From the NCBI GenBank assembly GCA_049656905.1, contig JBASMO010000165.1:1-11384 (forward strand): a stretch of DNA of 11,384 nt. Direction: 5' to 3'. A program made the translations under genes and the position numbers. This DNA comes from DTU018 sp003444615 (GTDB taxonomy: Bacteria; Bacillota; Syntrophomonadia; Syntrophomonadales; Syntrophomonadaceae). The notes beneath the pieces were generated by a model. That model was not told where the DNA came from and did no database searches. It was given only the letters and a program-made list of their open reading frames with translations. Each line of letters begins with the position of its first letter. Position 1 is the stretch's first letter. Positions 1 through 6,184 of the stretch are shown in pieces.

Positions 1-1656
1 ATCGGGGGAATGGCGGCTGGCCCGAAAACAGCGGCTCGGCTGCGCCGGTTGGCGCCTGATGCACAAATAACCATTATCGAGCAGGGGGAGTACATTTCCT
101 TTGGGGCTTGTGGAATGCCGTTTTACATGGCTAAGCTGGTGCCGCAATTCGACAGTCTTTATGCTACCTCCTACGGAGTTGCCCGGGACAGCGATTTCTT
201 CCTTACCCGCAAGGATGTTCGGGTATTGACAGGCACCCGAGCGGTCGCCATTGACAGGGCCAACAAAAAAGTACGGGCTCTTAATCTAAAGAGCCAACAG
301 CAGTATGAACTGGACTATGATTACCTGGTTCTAACAACTGGAGCGGAAGTGGTAAGCCCGCCCATTGAGGGAATTGAACTGCCCGGCGTTTTCTTTATGC
401 ATCAGCCTAATGATGCCCTACAGCTGCAATCCTACCTGCAAAGCCGCAACGCACAGCATGTCACTGTTATAGGAGCGGGCGTGATCGGCATGGAAATGGC
501 GGACGCTTTAGCCGGACATCGTTTGCAGGTAACGGTGTGCGAGGCTGGACAGCAGGTACTGCCCAAATTATTGGATGCCGATATTGCCCGGCTGGTGACT
601 CGCCAAATGCAGCAGCATAAAGTGGATCTGCAGCTGTCTTGTCAAGTGAAAACCTTGAATGCCGATGAAGAAGGCCGTGTCAGGAGCGTTACAACCACCG
701 CGGGGGAATTTAGTACCGATGCGGTAGTAGTGGCAACCGGGGTGCGTCCTCGCGTTGATTTGGCTAAAGAGTCCGGACTTGAGATCAGCAGCAGTGGGGC
801 TATAAAAGTGGATGCGCACCTGCGCACCAGTGATCCCAGTATTTTTGCTGCTGGTGATTGCGCCGCTCAAGTAAACACCATTAGTCAGCGGGAAGTATAT
901 GTTCCTCTGGCTTCCACTGCCAACAAACAGGGCAGGGTAGTGGCGGATAATATTGCCGGATTAAATACCGAGTTTAACGCGGTGATGGGGACCACCGTTC
1001 TTCAGGCTTTTGATCTTAATATAGGCAAAACCGGTTTAGGGGAGCGGGAGGCACGGGAATTAGGCTGCGAGGTGATTGCTGGTATCGTGTCCGGGCATGA
1101 TGCGCCTCACTATTACCCCTTGCATGGTACGGTGACTATTAAGCTGATCGCCGACCGGAGGGCTGGCAAGATTCTGGGGGCCCAGGTCTGCGGAAGCGGG
1201 GATGGAGTCAAACGCCTGGATGTACTGGGTACAGCTATGAAGTTCGGTGCCTCATTAAAGGATATTGCCAACCTGGATTTGGGATATGCTCCGCCCTATT
1301 CAGAAGCTATTGACGTGGCTATTCATGCGGCTAATATGCTGGAGAATAAGCGCATAGGCCAGGCTCAGGGGGTATCTCCTACCCAGTTGGAACAAATGAA
1401 GAAGGAAGGTCGGAAAGTTTGCTTTCTGGATATACGTGAACCGGATGAAGTTCGTGCCACCCCTCTCAAAGAAGAGAATGTACTGGTGATCCCTTTTGGC
1501 GAACTGCGGGATCGCTATCAGGAAATACCTCAGGATCAGTTGGTGGCAGTATATTGCGGCCTGGGAATCCGTAGCTATGATGCGGTATGTTTCCTGCATT
1601 CCAAGGGTCTGAACCAAGCAGCTTATATAGAAGGCGGCAGGTCTACCTGGTGGTAA
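1..1656 (+). CDS. FAD-dependent pyridine nucleotide-disulfide oxidoreductase with C-terminal rhodanese domain (CoA-disulfide/persulfide reductase type), 5' truncated
   Basis: The reading frame is open from the first base, and codons 1-3 (Ile-Gly-Gly) belong to the N-terminal FAD-binding loop IGGMAAG. The Met at nt 10 is therefore inside the motif, and the true start lies a few codons upstream of the window. About 551 residues are visible. Seen: the active-site segment SFGACGMPFY with its Cys at nt 109-111, matching the single redox Cys of CoA-disulfide reductases; a second nucleotide-binding loop GAGVIG (nt 472-489); the FAD motif IFAAGDCA (nt 841-864); and a rhodanese-like domain from about nt 1410 to the end, with active-site loop YCGLGIRS and Cys at nt 1555-1557. 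Fusions of this type reduce CoA disulfide, CoA persulfide or polysulfide with NAD(P)H in the cytoplasm. The rhodanese Cys probably carries a persulfide to the flavin domain. A gap of 144 nt separates it from the dsr genes, so co-transcription is possible but unproven. The exact substrate is not readable from sequence. Confidence 0.88.
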   Translation: MGGMAAGPKTAARLRRLAPDAQITIIEQGEYISFGACGMPFYMAKLVPQFDSLYATSYGVARDSDFFLTRKDVRVLTGTRAVAIDRANKKVRALNLKSQQQYELDYDYLVLTTGAEVVSPPIEGIELPGVFFMHQPNDALQLQSYLQSRNAQHVTVIGAGVIGMEMADALAGHRLQVTVCEAGQQVLPKLLDADIARLVTRQMQQHKVDLQLSCQVKTLNADEEGRVRSVTTTAGEFSTDAVVVATGVRPRVDLAKESGLEISSSGAIKVDAHLRTSDPSIFAAGDCAAQVNTISQREVYVPLASTANKQGRVVADNIAGLNTEFNAVMGTTVLQAFDLNIGKTGLGEREARELGCEVIAGIVSGHDAPHYYPLHGTVTIKLIADRRAGKILGAQVCGSGDGVKRLDVLGTAMKFGASLKDIANLDLGYAPPYSEAIDVAIHAANMLENKRIGQAQGVSPTQLEQMKKEGRKVCFLDIREPDEVRATPLKEENVLVIPFGELRDRYQEIPQDQLVAVYCGLGIRSYDAVCFLHSKGLNQAAYIEGGRSTWW

Positions 1657-1800
1657 TAAGAGTTTCTGATAATACGATTAGCTTTTAATATTTTACAGTC
1701 ACCCTTTTCAATGATTAAGTTAAAGTAGGGAAAAACCACAAATACTAGGAAAATTCACGGTTGCCGTGCGTATAGTTTTGATGTAAGGAGGTGCAGAACA
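1657..1800 (+). promoter_or_regulatory. Intergenic region upstream of fdx-dsrABD, probable site of the dsr promoter (weak signals only)
   Basis: This 144-nt AT-rich gap has no gene and is the most likely place for the promoter of the dsr block. The best sigma-70-like pair I can find is TTTACA (1692-1697), 17 nt, then TTAAGT (1715-1720). The -35 is a good match but the -10 is poor. A small perfect inverted repeat, CACGG-TTG-CCGTG (1756-1768), lies just before the ribosome binding site AAGGAGG (1785-1791). It could be an operator half-site pair or a minor mRNA hairpin. No U-tract terminator for the upstream gene is visible. Confidence 0.25.
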
Positions 1801-1995
1801 TTGTTTGTAGTTTCTCTTGACGAGGATGTATGCAATGGATGCGGTTTATGCGTAGAAAGTTGTCCTGCTCGCATACTTAGTTTCAATGACGATGAAAAGA
1901 AGGCTTTCATATCCGGAGATGAAACGGAATGTATGGGATGTGAAGCATGTATAACCGTTTGTGAAAGTGGAGCAATCACAATTATGGAGATATAG
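1801..1995 (+). CDS. Small 2[4Fe-4S] ferredoxin
   Basis: A 64-residue bacterial-type ferredoxin with two four-cysteine motifs: C11, C14, C17, C21 (followed by Pro) and C44, C47, C50, C54. Each set should build one [4Fe-4S] cluster, as in clostridial ferredoxins. The second motif ends C-E-S instead of the usual C-P. The TTG at 1801 is chosen as start because AAGGAGG (1785-1791) lies 9 nt upstream and the protein would otherwise lose its first strand. The protein is cytoplasmic and has no signal peptide. It ends 34 nt before dsrA and has its own strong ribosome binding site, so it is probably the first gene of the dsr operon. A role as electron donor to DsrAB is a natural inference from position; the sequence itself does not name its partner. 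In many deltaproteobacterial loci a ferredoxin lies after dsrABDN, so the leading position here is a layout difference. Confidence 0.92.
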   Translation: MFVVSLDEDVCNGCGLCVESCPARILSFNDDEKKAFISGDETECMGCEACITVCESGAITIMEI

Positions 1996-2029
1996 ATTTC
2001 ATAACTAGTGACCAAGAGGAGGATCGATT

Positions 2030-3220
2030 ATGTCAGAAGACAGGAAAACACCTCAATTAGATGAGCTGGAAAAGGGGCCCTGGCCAAGCTTTGTTACGGA
2101 AATGAAAAGAGCTGCGGCCAAAAATCCAGCCGCCGATGATTTATTAGGCCTGCTGGAACGCTCCTATGAAGATAACATAGGTCATTGGAAGCATGGCGGC
2201 ATTGTTGGAGTAAGAGGATATGGCGGGGGAGTTATAGGCCGGTATACTGATTTGCCTGAAGAATTCCCTCATTTGAAAGAGTTTCATACCCTGCGTGTTA
2301 ACCAGCCCAGTGGATGGTTTTACAGTACCGATACCCTGCGCAAGCTTTGTGATATTTGGGAAGAGCATGGTAGTGGCCTGACTAATTTCCATGGTTCTAC
2401 CGGGGATGTAATTTTGCTGGGAACCACCACCAATGAATTACAGCCAACCTTTGACGCATTGAGTGAGGCTGGCTTTGATCTGGGAGGTTCAGGATCTGAT
2501 TTAAGAACTCCCAGCTGTTGTGTAGGACCAGGCCGTTGTGAATTTGCCTGTTACGATACCCTGGATATGTGCTATGACCTGACCAAAGAATTTCAGGATG
2601 AGATACATCGTCCTATGTGGCCTTATAAATTTAAGATCAAGATGTCAGGCTGTGCCAATGACTGCGTAGCCGCCATAGCTCGTGCCGACTGTTCAATAAT
2701 TGGAACCTGGCGCGATACGATCATAATCGACCAGGATGAGGTCAAAGCCTATGCCGAAAGCGGGTTGAATATTCAACGGGTGGTCTGTGACAAATGCCTT
2801 ACCCGGGCTCTGGAATATGATGCCGAGACCAAGGAACTGACGGTTATTCCCGAAGATTGCTCCCGTTGTATGCATTGTATCAATGTAATGCCCAAAGCGA
2901 TTCAGCCCGGCAAGGAAAAGGGTGCCACTATCCTTCTAGGAGGAAAATCTACCATCGTCAAATCAGCTTTCATGTCCTGGGTCATCGTTCCCTTTATGAA
3001 AATGGAGCCTCCCTACACCGAGTTTAAAGATTTAATCCGTCGCATTTGGGATTGGTGGGACGAGAATGGAAAAACCCGCGAAAGACTAGGTGAATTGATT
3101 TACCGTGTGGGCATGGGAACATTCCTGCGGGAAGTGGGACTGCCGCCTGTACCGCAAATGGTCTTCCGTCCCCGGGCTAATCCCTATGTATTCTGGCAAA
3201 AGGAAGACTTCGAGAAATAG
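2030..3220 (+). CDS. dsrA: Dissimilatory sulfite reductase alpha subunit DsrA
   Basis: A 396-residue protein, close to the usual DsrA length. DsrA2B2 reduces sulfite by six electrons in the cytoplasm and hands sulfur to DsrC. Cysteines of the siroheme-[4Fe-4S] site are visible as C164-x5-C170 (within CVGPGRCEFAC) and C208-x3-C212 (within SGCANDCVAA). An inserted ferredoxin-type domain follows, with C256 (CDKCLTR) and C277, C280, C283 (EDCSRCMHC) for an additional [4Fe-4S] cluster. The C-terminal part (about residues 300-396) has the Trp-rich segment IWDWWDENGK and the GMGTFLREVGLPP stretch expected of DsrA. The ATG at 2030 has AGGAGG at 2017-2022, a 7-nt spacing. It is followed after 62 nt by dsrB, its obligate partner. 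All recognised cofactor ligands are present and there is no sign of damage. Assimilatory sulfite reductase is excluded by the paired DsrB and the ferredoxin insertion. Confidence 0.98.
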   Translation: MSEDRKTPQLDELEKGPWPSFVTEMKRAAAKNPAADDLLGLLERSYEDNIGHWKHGGIVGVRGYGGGVIGRYTDLPEEFPHLKEFHTLRVNQPSGWFYSTDTLRKLCDIWEEHGSGLTNFHGSTGDVILLGTTTNELQPTFDALSEAGFDLGGSGSDLRTPSCCVGPGRCEFACYDTLDMCYDLTKEFQDEIHRPMWPYKFKIKMSGCANDCVAAIARADCSIIGTWRDTIIIDQDEVKAYAESGLNIQRVVCDKCLTRALEYDAETKELTVIPEDCSRCMHCINVMPKAIQPGKEKGATILLGGKSTIVKSAFMSWVIVPFMKMEPPYTEFKDLIRRIWDWWDENGKTRERLGELIYRVGMGTFLREVGLPPVPQMVFRPRANPYVFWQKEDFEK

Positions 3221-3282
3221 ATGAGCTTTGCTGGAATGTCGCTTCAAAGAGAAATTCATAAACAAACAAGAGGTGAAAATGG

Positions 3283-4341
3283 ATGGCTAAAATCGATATA
3301 GGCCCCCCTGACTATAAGGAAAATCTCCACCCGGTCATTAAGGAAAATTACGGGCAGTGGAAATACCATGAGAAAATAAAACCTGGAGTTCTAAAACATG
3401 TGGCTCATTCAGGAACTGAACTATATACTATCAGAGTTGGATCTCCCCGATTGGTAAGTGTTGATTTTATCCGCGATATCTGCGCACTTGCAGATGAGTA
3501 TTGTGAAGGTTATCTGCGTTTTACCAGCCGCCATAACATCGAGTTTTTGACTGGTGATGCTTCTAAAGTAGAGCCTCTCATAGAGGCATTGAAGGCCAAA
3601 GGTCTTCCGGTAGGCGGAACCGGCCGGTCCCTCAGTAACATTGTCCACACTCAAGGATGGATTCATTGTCACACTCCCGCCACAGATGCTTCCGGGATCG
3701 TTAAGGCGGTAATGGACGATTTGTATGAATACTTTGGACGGGATGATTTGCCCGCCAAGCTGAGAATTGCTATGGCCTGCTGTCTGAACATGTGCGGTGC
3801 TGTTCACTGCAGTGACATCGCTATTTTGGGTGTTCATCGGACAGTTCCGGTAATCAATCACGATATTATTCGCAAAGGCACAGAAATACCCAGTCTGGTA
3901 GCCAGCTGCCCAACCGGTGCCATTCGGCCCGACCCCAAAAACAAAAGTGTGGCTATTAAGGATGAAAAATGCATGTACTGCGGCAACTGCTACACCATGT
4001 CTCCCGGTATGCAGATTCTAGACGCTGAAAATGATGGTATTGCCATTCTGGTAGGGGGTAAAGTATCCAATGCTCGCTCAGTTCCAAGTTTTTCCCGGTT
4101 AGTTATTCCATTCCTGCCCAATAATCCGCCCCGTTGGCCGGAAGTTACCGAGGCGGTGCGCAATATCGTAGAAACCTGGCTCAGACATGCAAGGGACGGC
4201 GAACGTGTAGGTGAATGGATCGAGCGTATCGGCTGGGAAAGATTCTTTACACTGGCCAACATACCATTTTCAGATAAGTGCATCGATGATTATATCTTCT
4301 CCCGTGAGACGTTCCGTACCAGTGCAACATTCAAATACTAG
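3283..4341 (+). CDS. dsrB: Dissimilatory sulfite reductase beta subunit DsrB
   Basis: A 352-residue DsrB. The [4Fe-4S]-siroheme ligands appear as C129 (WIHCHTPATDASG) and the CC-x3-C motif C166, C167, C171 (ACCLNMCGAVHCSD), with the 37-residue separation between C129 and C166 that I recall for DsrB. The ferredoxin insertion has C209 (SCPTGAIRP) and C230, C233, C236 (KCMYCGNC). The protein makes the alpha2-beta2 core with DsrA and, as known from structures, its siroheme is the catalytically active one. The ATG at 3283 is preceded by AGAGGTG (3269-3275). An overlapping ATG at 3279 reads only three codons before a stop and is not the start. No missing key residue is seen. It lies in the fdx-dsrABD block. 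Confidence 0.98.
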   Translation: MAKIDIGPPDYKENLHPVIKENYGQWKYHEKIKPGVLKHVAHSGTELYTIRVGSPRLVSVDFIRDICALADEYCEGYLRFTSRHNIEFLTGDASKVEPLIEALKAKGLPVGGTGRSLSNIVHTQGWIHCHTPATDASGIVKAVMDDLYEYFGRDDLPAKLRIAMACCLNMCGAVHCSDIAILGVHRTVPVINHDIIRKGTEIPSLVASCPTGAIRPDPKNKSVAIKDEKCMYCGNCYTMSPGMQILDAENDGIAILVGGKVSNARSVPSFSRLVIPFLPNNPPRWPEVTEAVRNIVETWLRHARDGERVGEWIERIGWERFFTLANIPFSDKCIDDYIFSRETFRTSATFKY

Positions 4342-4345
4342 TGCG

Positions 4346-4365
4346 GCGGAATATATACCTTCCGC
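4346..4365 (+). repeat. Intercistronic hairpin between dsrB and dsrD
   Basis: Perfect 6-bp inverted repeat GCGGAA (4346-4351) and TTCCGC (4360-4365) around an 8-nt AT-rich loop, starting 4 nt after the dsrB stop. It is followed by AAAAC, with no T-run, so it is not a classic terminator. It could be an mRNA processing or 3'-end protection element separating dsrAB from dsrD. Confidence 0.4.
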
Positions 4366-4398
4366 AAAACTCCGGTGATAAGGAAAGGAGGAACCACA

Positions 4399-4617
4399 AT
4401 GGAGAAAGGTCCCGCAAGTCCAGAAATTAAGGAAAAGGTGCTGGCCTATCTGGATACGGTGGAAAAGGCCAAAAGCAAGGACATTGCCAAAGCAATTAAT
4501 GAAAAGAAAGCTGATGTGGACAGTGCCGTTAAAGAATTGGCCTTGGAAGACAAAGTTGAATACCTCTATATCTCAACAACCTATATAGCATTGAAAGGCA
4601 AAGTTGGGGCTCCATAA
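4399..4617 (+). CDS. dsrD: DsrD, small winged-helix activator of DsrAB
   Basis: A 72-residue protein of DsrD type, slightly shorter than the roughly 78 residues of characterised homologs. The helical body (about residues 9-55, with segments VLAYLDTVEKAKSKDIAK and VDSAVKELALEDKVEYLY) fits a winged-helix fold, and the C-terminal strand is STTYIALKGK. DsrD was long assumed to bind DNA but has been reported to act as an allosteric activator of DsrAB. It is a good marker of reductive rather than oxidative Dsr pathways. Start: ATG at 4399 with AAGGAGG (4385-4391). An in-frame GTG at 4375 would place the ribosome binding site inside the gene and is rejected. The dsrABD order is canonical. Two hairpins follow the stop codon. 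Confidence 0.95.
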   Translation: MEKGPASPEIKEKVLAYLDTVEKAKSKDIAKAINEKKADVDSAVKELALEDKVEYLYISTTYIALKGKVGAP

Positions 4618-4625
4618 ATGGTAAC

Positions 4626-4665
4626 CTGGGGAAGGACAGATGAATCAATTATCTGCCCTTCCCAG
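4626..4665 (+). terminator. Long imperfect hairpin after dsrD (possible attenuator or mRNA-stability element)
   Basis: Left arm 4626-4641 (CTGGGGAAGGACAGAT) and right arm 4651-4665 (ATCTGCCCTTCCCAG) are complementary over about 15 bp with one bulge and one mismatch, around a 9-nt loop. It starts 8 nt after the dsrD stop. The bases that follow are CTTAAAGG, not a T-run, so factor-independent termination would be weak. Partial termination or 3'-end protection of the fdx-dsrABD message is more likely. Confidence 0.6.
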
Positions 4666-4669
4666 CTTA

Positions 4670-4685
4670 AAGGAACCAGTTCCTT
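4670..4685 (+). repeat. Second short hairpin upstream of the RsbRD-N-like gene
   Basis: A perfect 7-bp inverted repeat, AAGGAAC (4670-4676) and GTTCCTT (4679-4685), with only 2 nt between the arms (in RNA, 6 bp with a 4-nt loop). It comes 4 nt after the previous hairpin and 9 nt before the TAGGAG ribosome binding site (4695-4700) of the next gene. It is followed by the pyrimidine-rich CTT, a poor U-tract. As near-palindromic DNA it could also be a protein-binding site. Confidence 0.45.
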
Positions 4686-4708
4686 CTTGACTGTAGGAGT
4701 GAATACAA

Positions 4709-5194
4709 ATGGGATTATCAATCTATAAGTTTTTGCAGGACAATGAGCAGTCCATTTTAGCAAAATGGCAGTCAGCAGTCTTTAGCCAGTTCAAAAATGA
4801 TTTACCGGCGGGATCTGCATCCAAAGGTCAGTTTACAGACCCCGTATCTTATAACATTGAGAAACATACGGCAGCAATCCTCAAATGGCTGATCAAAGCT
4901 GCTGATGATACCGCTTTAACGGAAGCACTAGAAGAAATATGCCGGCTAAGGGCGGTTCAGAGTAGTAAACCGTCAGAAGCCTTAGGATTTTTAGGGACTC
5001 TTAAACAAGTTATTCACCAAACCGTAGCAAGAAGCAAATCAATTCACCCCAATACTGATGATCTGATGGATGTGGATGAGCGTATCGATGCGATCGCCTG
5101 GCAGGCTTTTGATTTTTATTGTGCCTGCCGCGCTCAGATTTATGAACTGAGAGTTAATGAAATCAAAAGGATGTATGGGAGAGATGCGGGATGA
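4709..5194 (+). CDS. Stand-alone RsbRD N-terminal-type domain protein, translationally coupled to dsrM
   Basis: A 161-residue, probably all-helical soluble protein. I recognise the pattern of the RsbT co-antagonist RsbRD N-terminal domain: a start with LQDNEQSILAKW, then FTDPVSYNI (residues 42-50), LEEICRLRAVQ (74-84) and a final long helix. The STAS domain that follows in true RsbR proteins is absent. Cysteines C78, C138 and C140 (YCACR) could be redox-active, but nothing proves it. The ATG at 4709 is preceded by TAGGAG (4695-4700). The stop overlaps the dsrM start by 4 nt (ATGA), so the two products are probably made in fixed proportion. Such a gene just upstream of dsrM occurs, to my recollection, in other dsr clusters, where its role is unknown. 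A sensor or assembly role for the membrane complex is speculation. Confidence 0.75.
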   Translation: MGLSIYKFLQDNEQSILAKWQSAVFSQFKNDLPAGSASKGQFTDPVSYNIEKHTAAILKWLIKAADDTALTEALEEICRLRAVQSSKPSEALGFLGTLKQVIHQTVARSKSIHPNTDDLMDVDERIDAIAWQAFDFYCACRAQIYELRVNEIKRMYGRDAG

Positions 5195-6180
5195 AGATCT
5201 GGTCTTCTCTGCTCGCCGTAGTAGCTTTAGCTTTAATAGCATGGTGGGGGGTTGAAGTCTTCCATTTGACTGCCTTATTTGGGGTGGTCCTGCCCTATGC
5301 AGCCTTCACTCTGTTGGTGGTGGGTATTATTATCAGAGTGGTGAGATGGGGAAAGTCTCCGATTCCTTTCCGTATAACTACCACCTGTGGACAGCAGCAA
5401 TCATTGCCATGGATAAAGCAGAATAAAATCGAAAATCCCTCTACAACGTGGGGAGTAATTGGCCGTATGGCCTTGGAAATCCTATTCTTTCGCTCTTTGC
5501 TTCGCAATACCAAAACCGAGAGAAGGGGTGAAAAGCTGGCTTTCGGATCTACGCAATGGCTGTGGCTGGGAGCCCTGGTCTTTCACTGGTCAATGCTGAT
5601 CATCGTTATCAGGCATCTGCGCTATGTTATGGATCCGGTTCCGGTGGTGGTGCAGAGTATCGAAGCCTTGGATGGTTTTCTGCAAATGGGGGTTCCGGTT
5701 TTATATCTTACCGATTTGTTTATTGTGTCTAGCCTGACCTATCTATTCTTGCGACGGGTATTAATTCCGCAGGTAAGGTATATTTCTCAGGCAGTAGACT
5801 ATTTTCCGCTGTTTTTACTGCTGGGAATTGCCGGCAGCGGTATTCTGATGCGCTATGTGTTTAGAGTAGATATATTTAGTGTCAAAGAATTTGCCATGAA
5901 TCTGGTAGCCTTTACCCCCCAGATATCTTCTGAAATCGGAGCAATCTTTTATATACATTTGTTCCTGGTATGTAGTCTGGCGGTCTATTTTCCCTGGAGC
6001 AAGCTCATGCATGCCGGTGGAATTTTCATGAGTCCCACCAGAAACCTGGCTAACAACAGTCGCATTGTCAGGCACATCAACCCTTGGAATTACGAAGTAA
6101 AAACTCATTCTTATGCCGAGTACGAAGATGAGTTCAGGGATAAGATGCGTAAAGTCGGATTACCCCTGGAAAAGGAGTGA
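5191..6180 (+). CDS. dsrM: DsrM, membrane cytochrome b subunit of the DsrMKJOP complex
   Basis: A 329-residue NarI-like diheme cytochrome b. About six membrane segments are visible, roughly at residues 2-20, 29-50, 122-140, 166-188, 203-221 and 249-269. Candidate heme ligands are H132 and H142 (VFHWS and IRHLRY) and H256 and H274 (YIHLF and LMHAGG). The hydrophilic C-terminus (about 280-329) faces the cytoplasm and would contact DsrK. Known role: exchanges electrons between the menaquinone pool and DsrK. The start ATG at 5191 overlaps the preceding stop (ATGA). dsrK begins 4 nt after its stop. It is distinguished from nitrate reductase NarI by the adjacent DsrK and by the long loop between segments 2 and 3. 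Confidence 0.95.
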   Translation: MKIWSSLLAVVALALIAWWGVEVFHLTALFGVVLPYAAFTLLVVGIIIRVVRWGKSPIPFRITTTCGQQQSLPWIKQNKIENPSTTWGVIGRMALEILFFRSLLRNTKTERRGEKLAFGSTQWLWLGALVFHWSMLIIVIRHLRYVMDPVPVVVQSIEALDGFLQMGVPVLYLTDLFIVSSLTYLFLRRVLIPQVRYISQAVDYFPLFLLLGIAGSGILMRYVFRVDIFSVKEFAMNLVAFTPQISSEIGAIFYIHLFLVCSLAVYFPWSKLMHAGGIFMSPTRNLANNSRIVRHINPWNYEVKTHSYAEYEDEFRDKMRKVGLPLEKE

Positions 6181-6184
6181 GGAC

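Noticed and set aside
10..12. ATG at nt 10 as the start of the first gene
   Set aside because: The three codons before it (Ile-Gly-Gly) are part of the FAD-binding loop, and there is no ribosome binding site. The gene begins outside the window.
1771..1776. TATAGT as a -10 element for the dsr operon
   Set aside because: No suitable -35 is present, and transcription would begin at the ribosome binding site, leaving almost no leader.
3421..3861. 146-codon open frame on the minus strand inside dsrB
   Set aside because: It is antisense to a highly conserved gene, with no recognisable protein features; a shadow of dsrB codon use.
4352..4357. TATATA between dsrB and dsrD as a promoter
   Set aside because: It is the loop of an intercistronic hairpin, with no -35 partner at the correct distance.
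4375..4398. In-frame GTG at 4375 as the dsrD start
   Set aside because: It would place the AAGGAGG ribosome binding site inside the coding region; ATG 4399 gives a normal spacing and a normal DsrD N-terminus.
6113..6184. Extended N-terminus of dsrK from 6113
   Set aside because: It lies inside dsrM, has no ribosome binding site, and adds residues not expected in DsrK. ATG 6185 has AAGGAG at the right distance.
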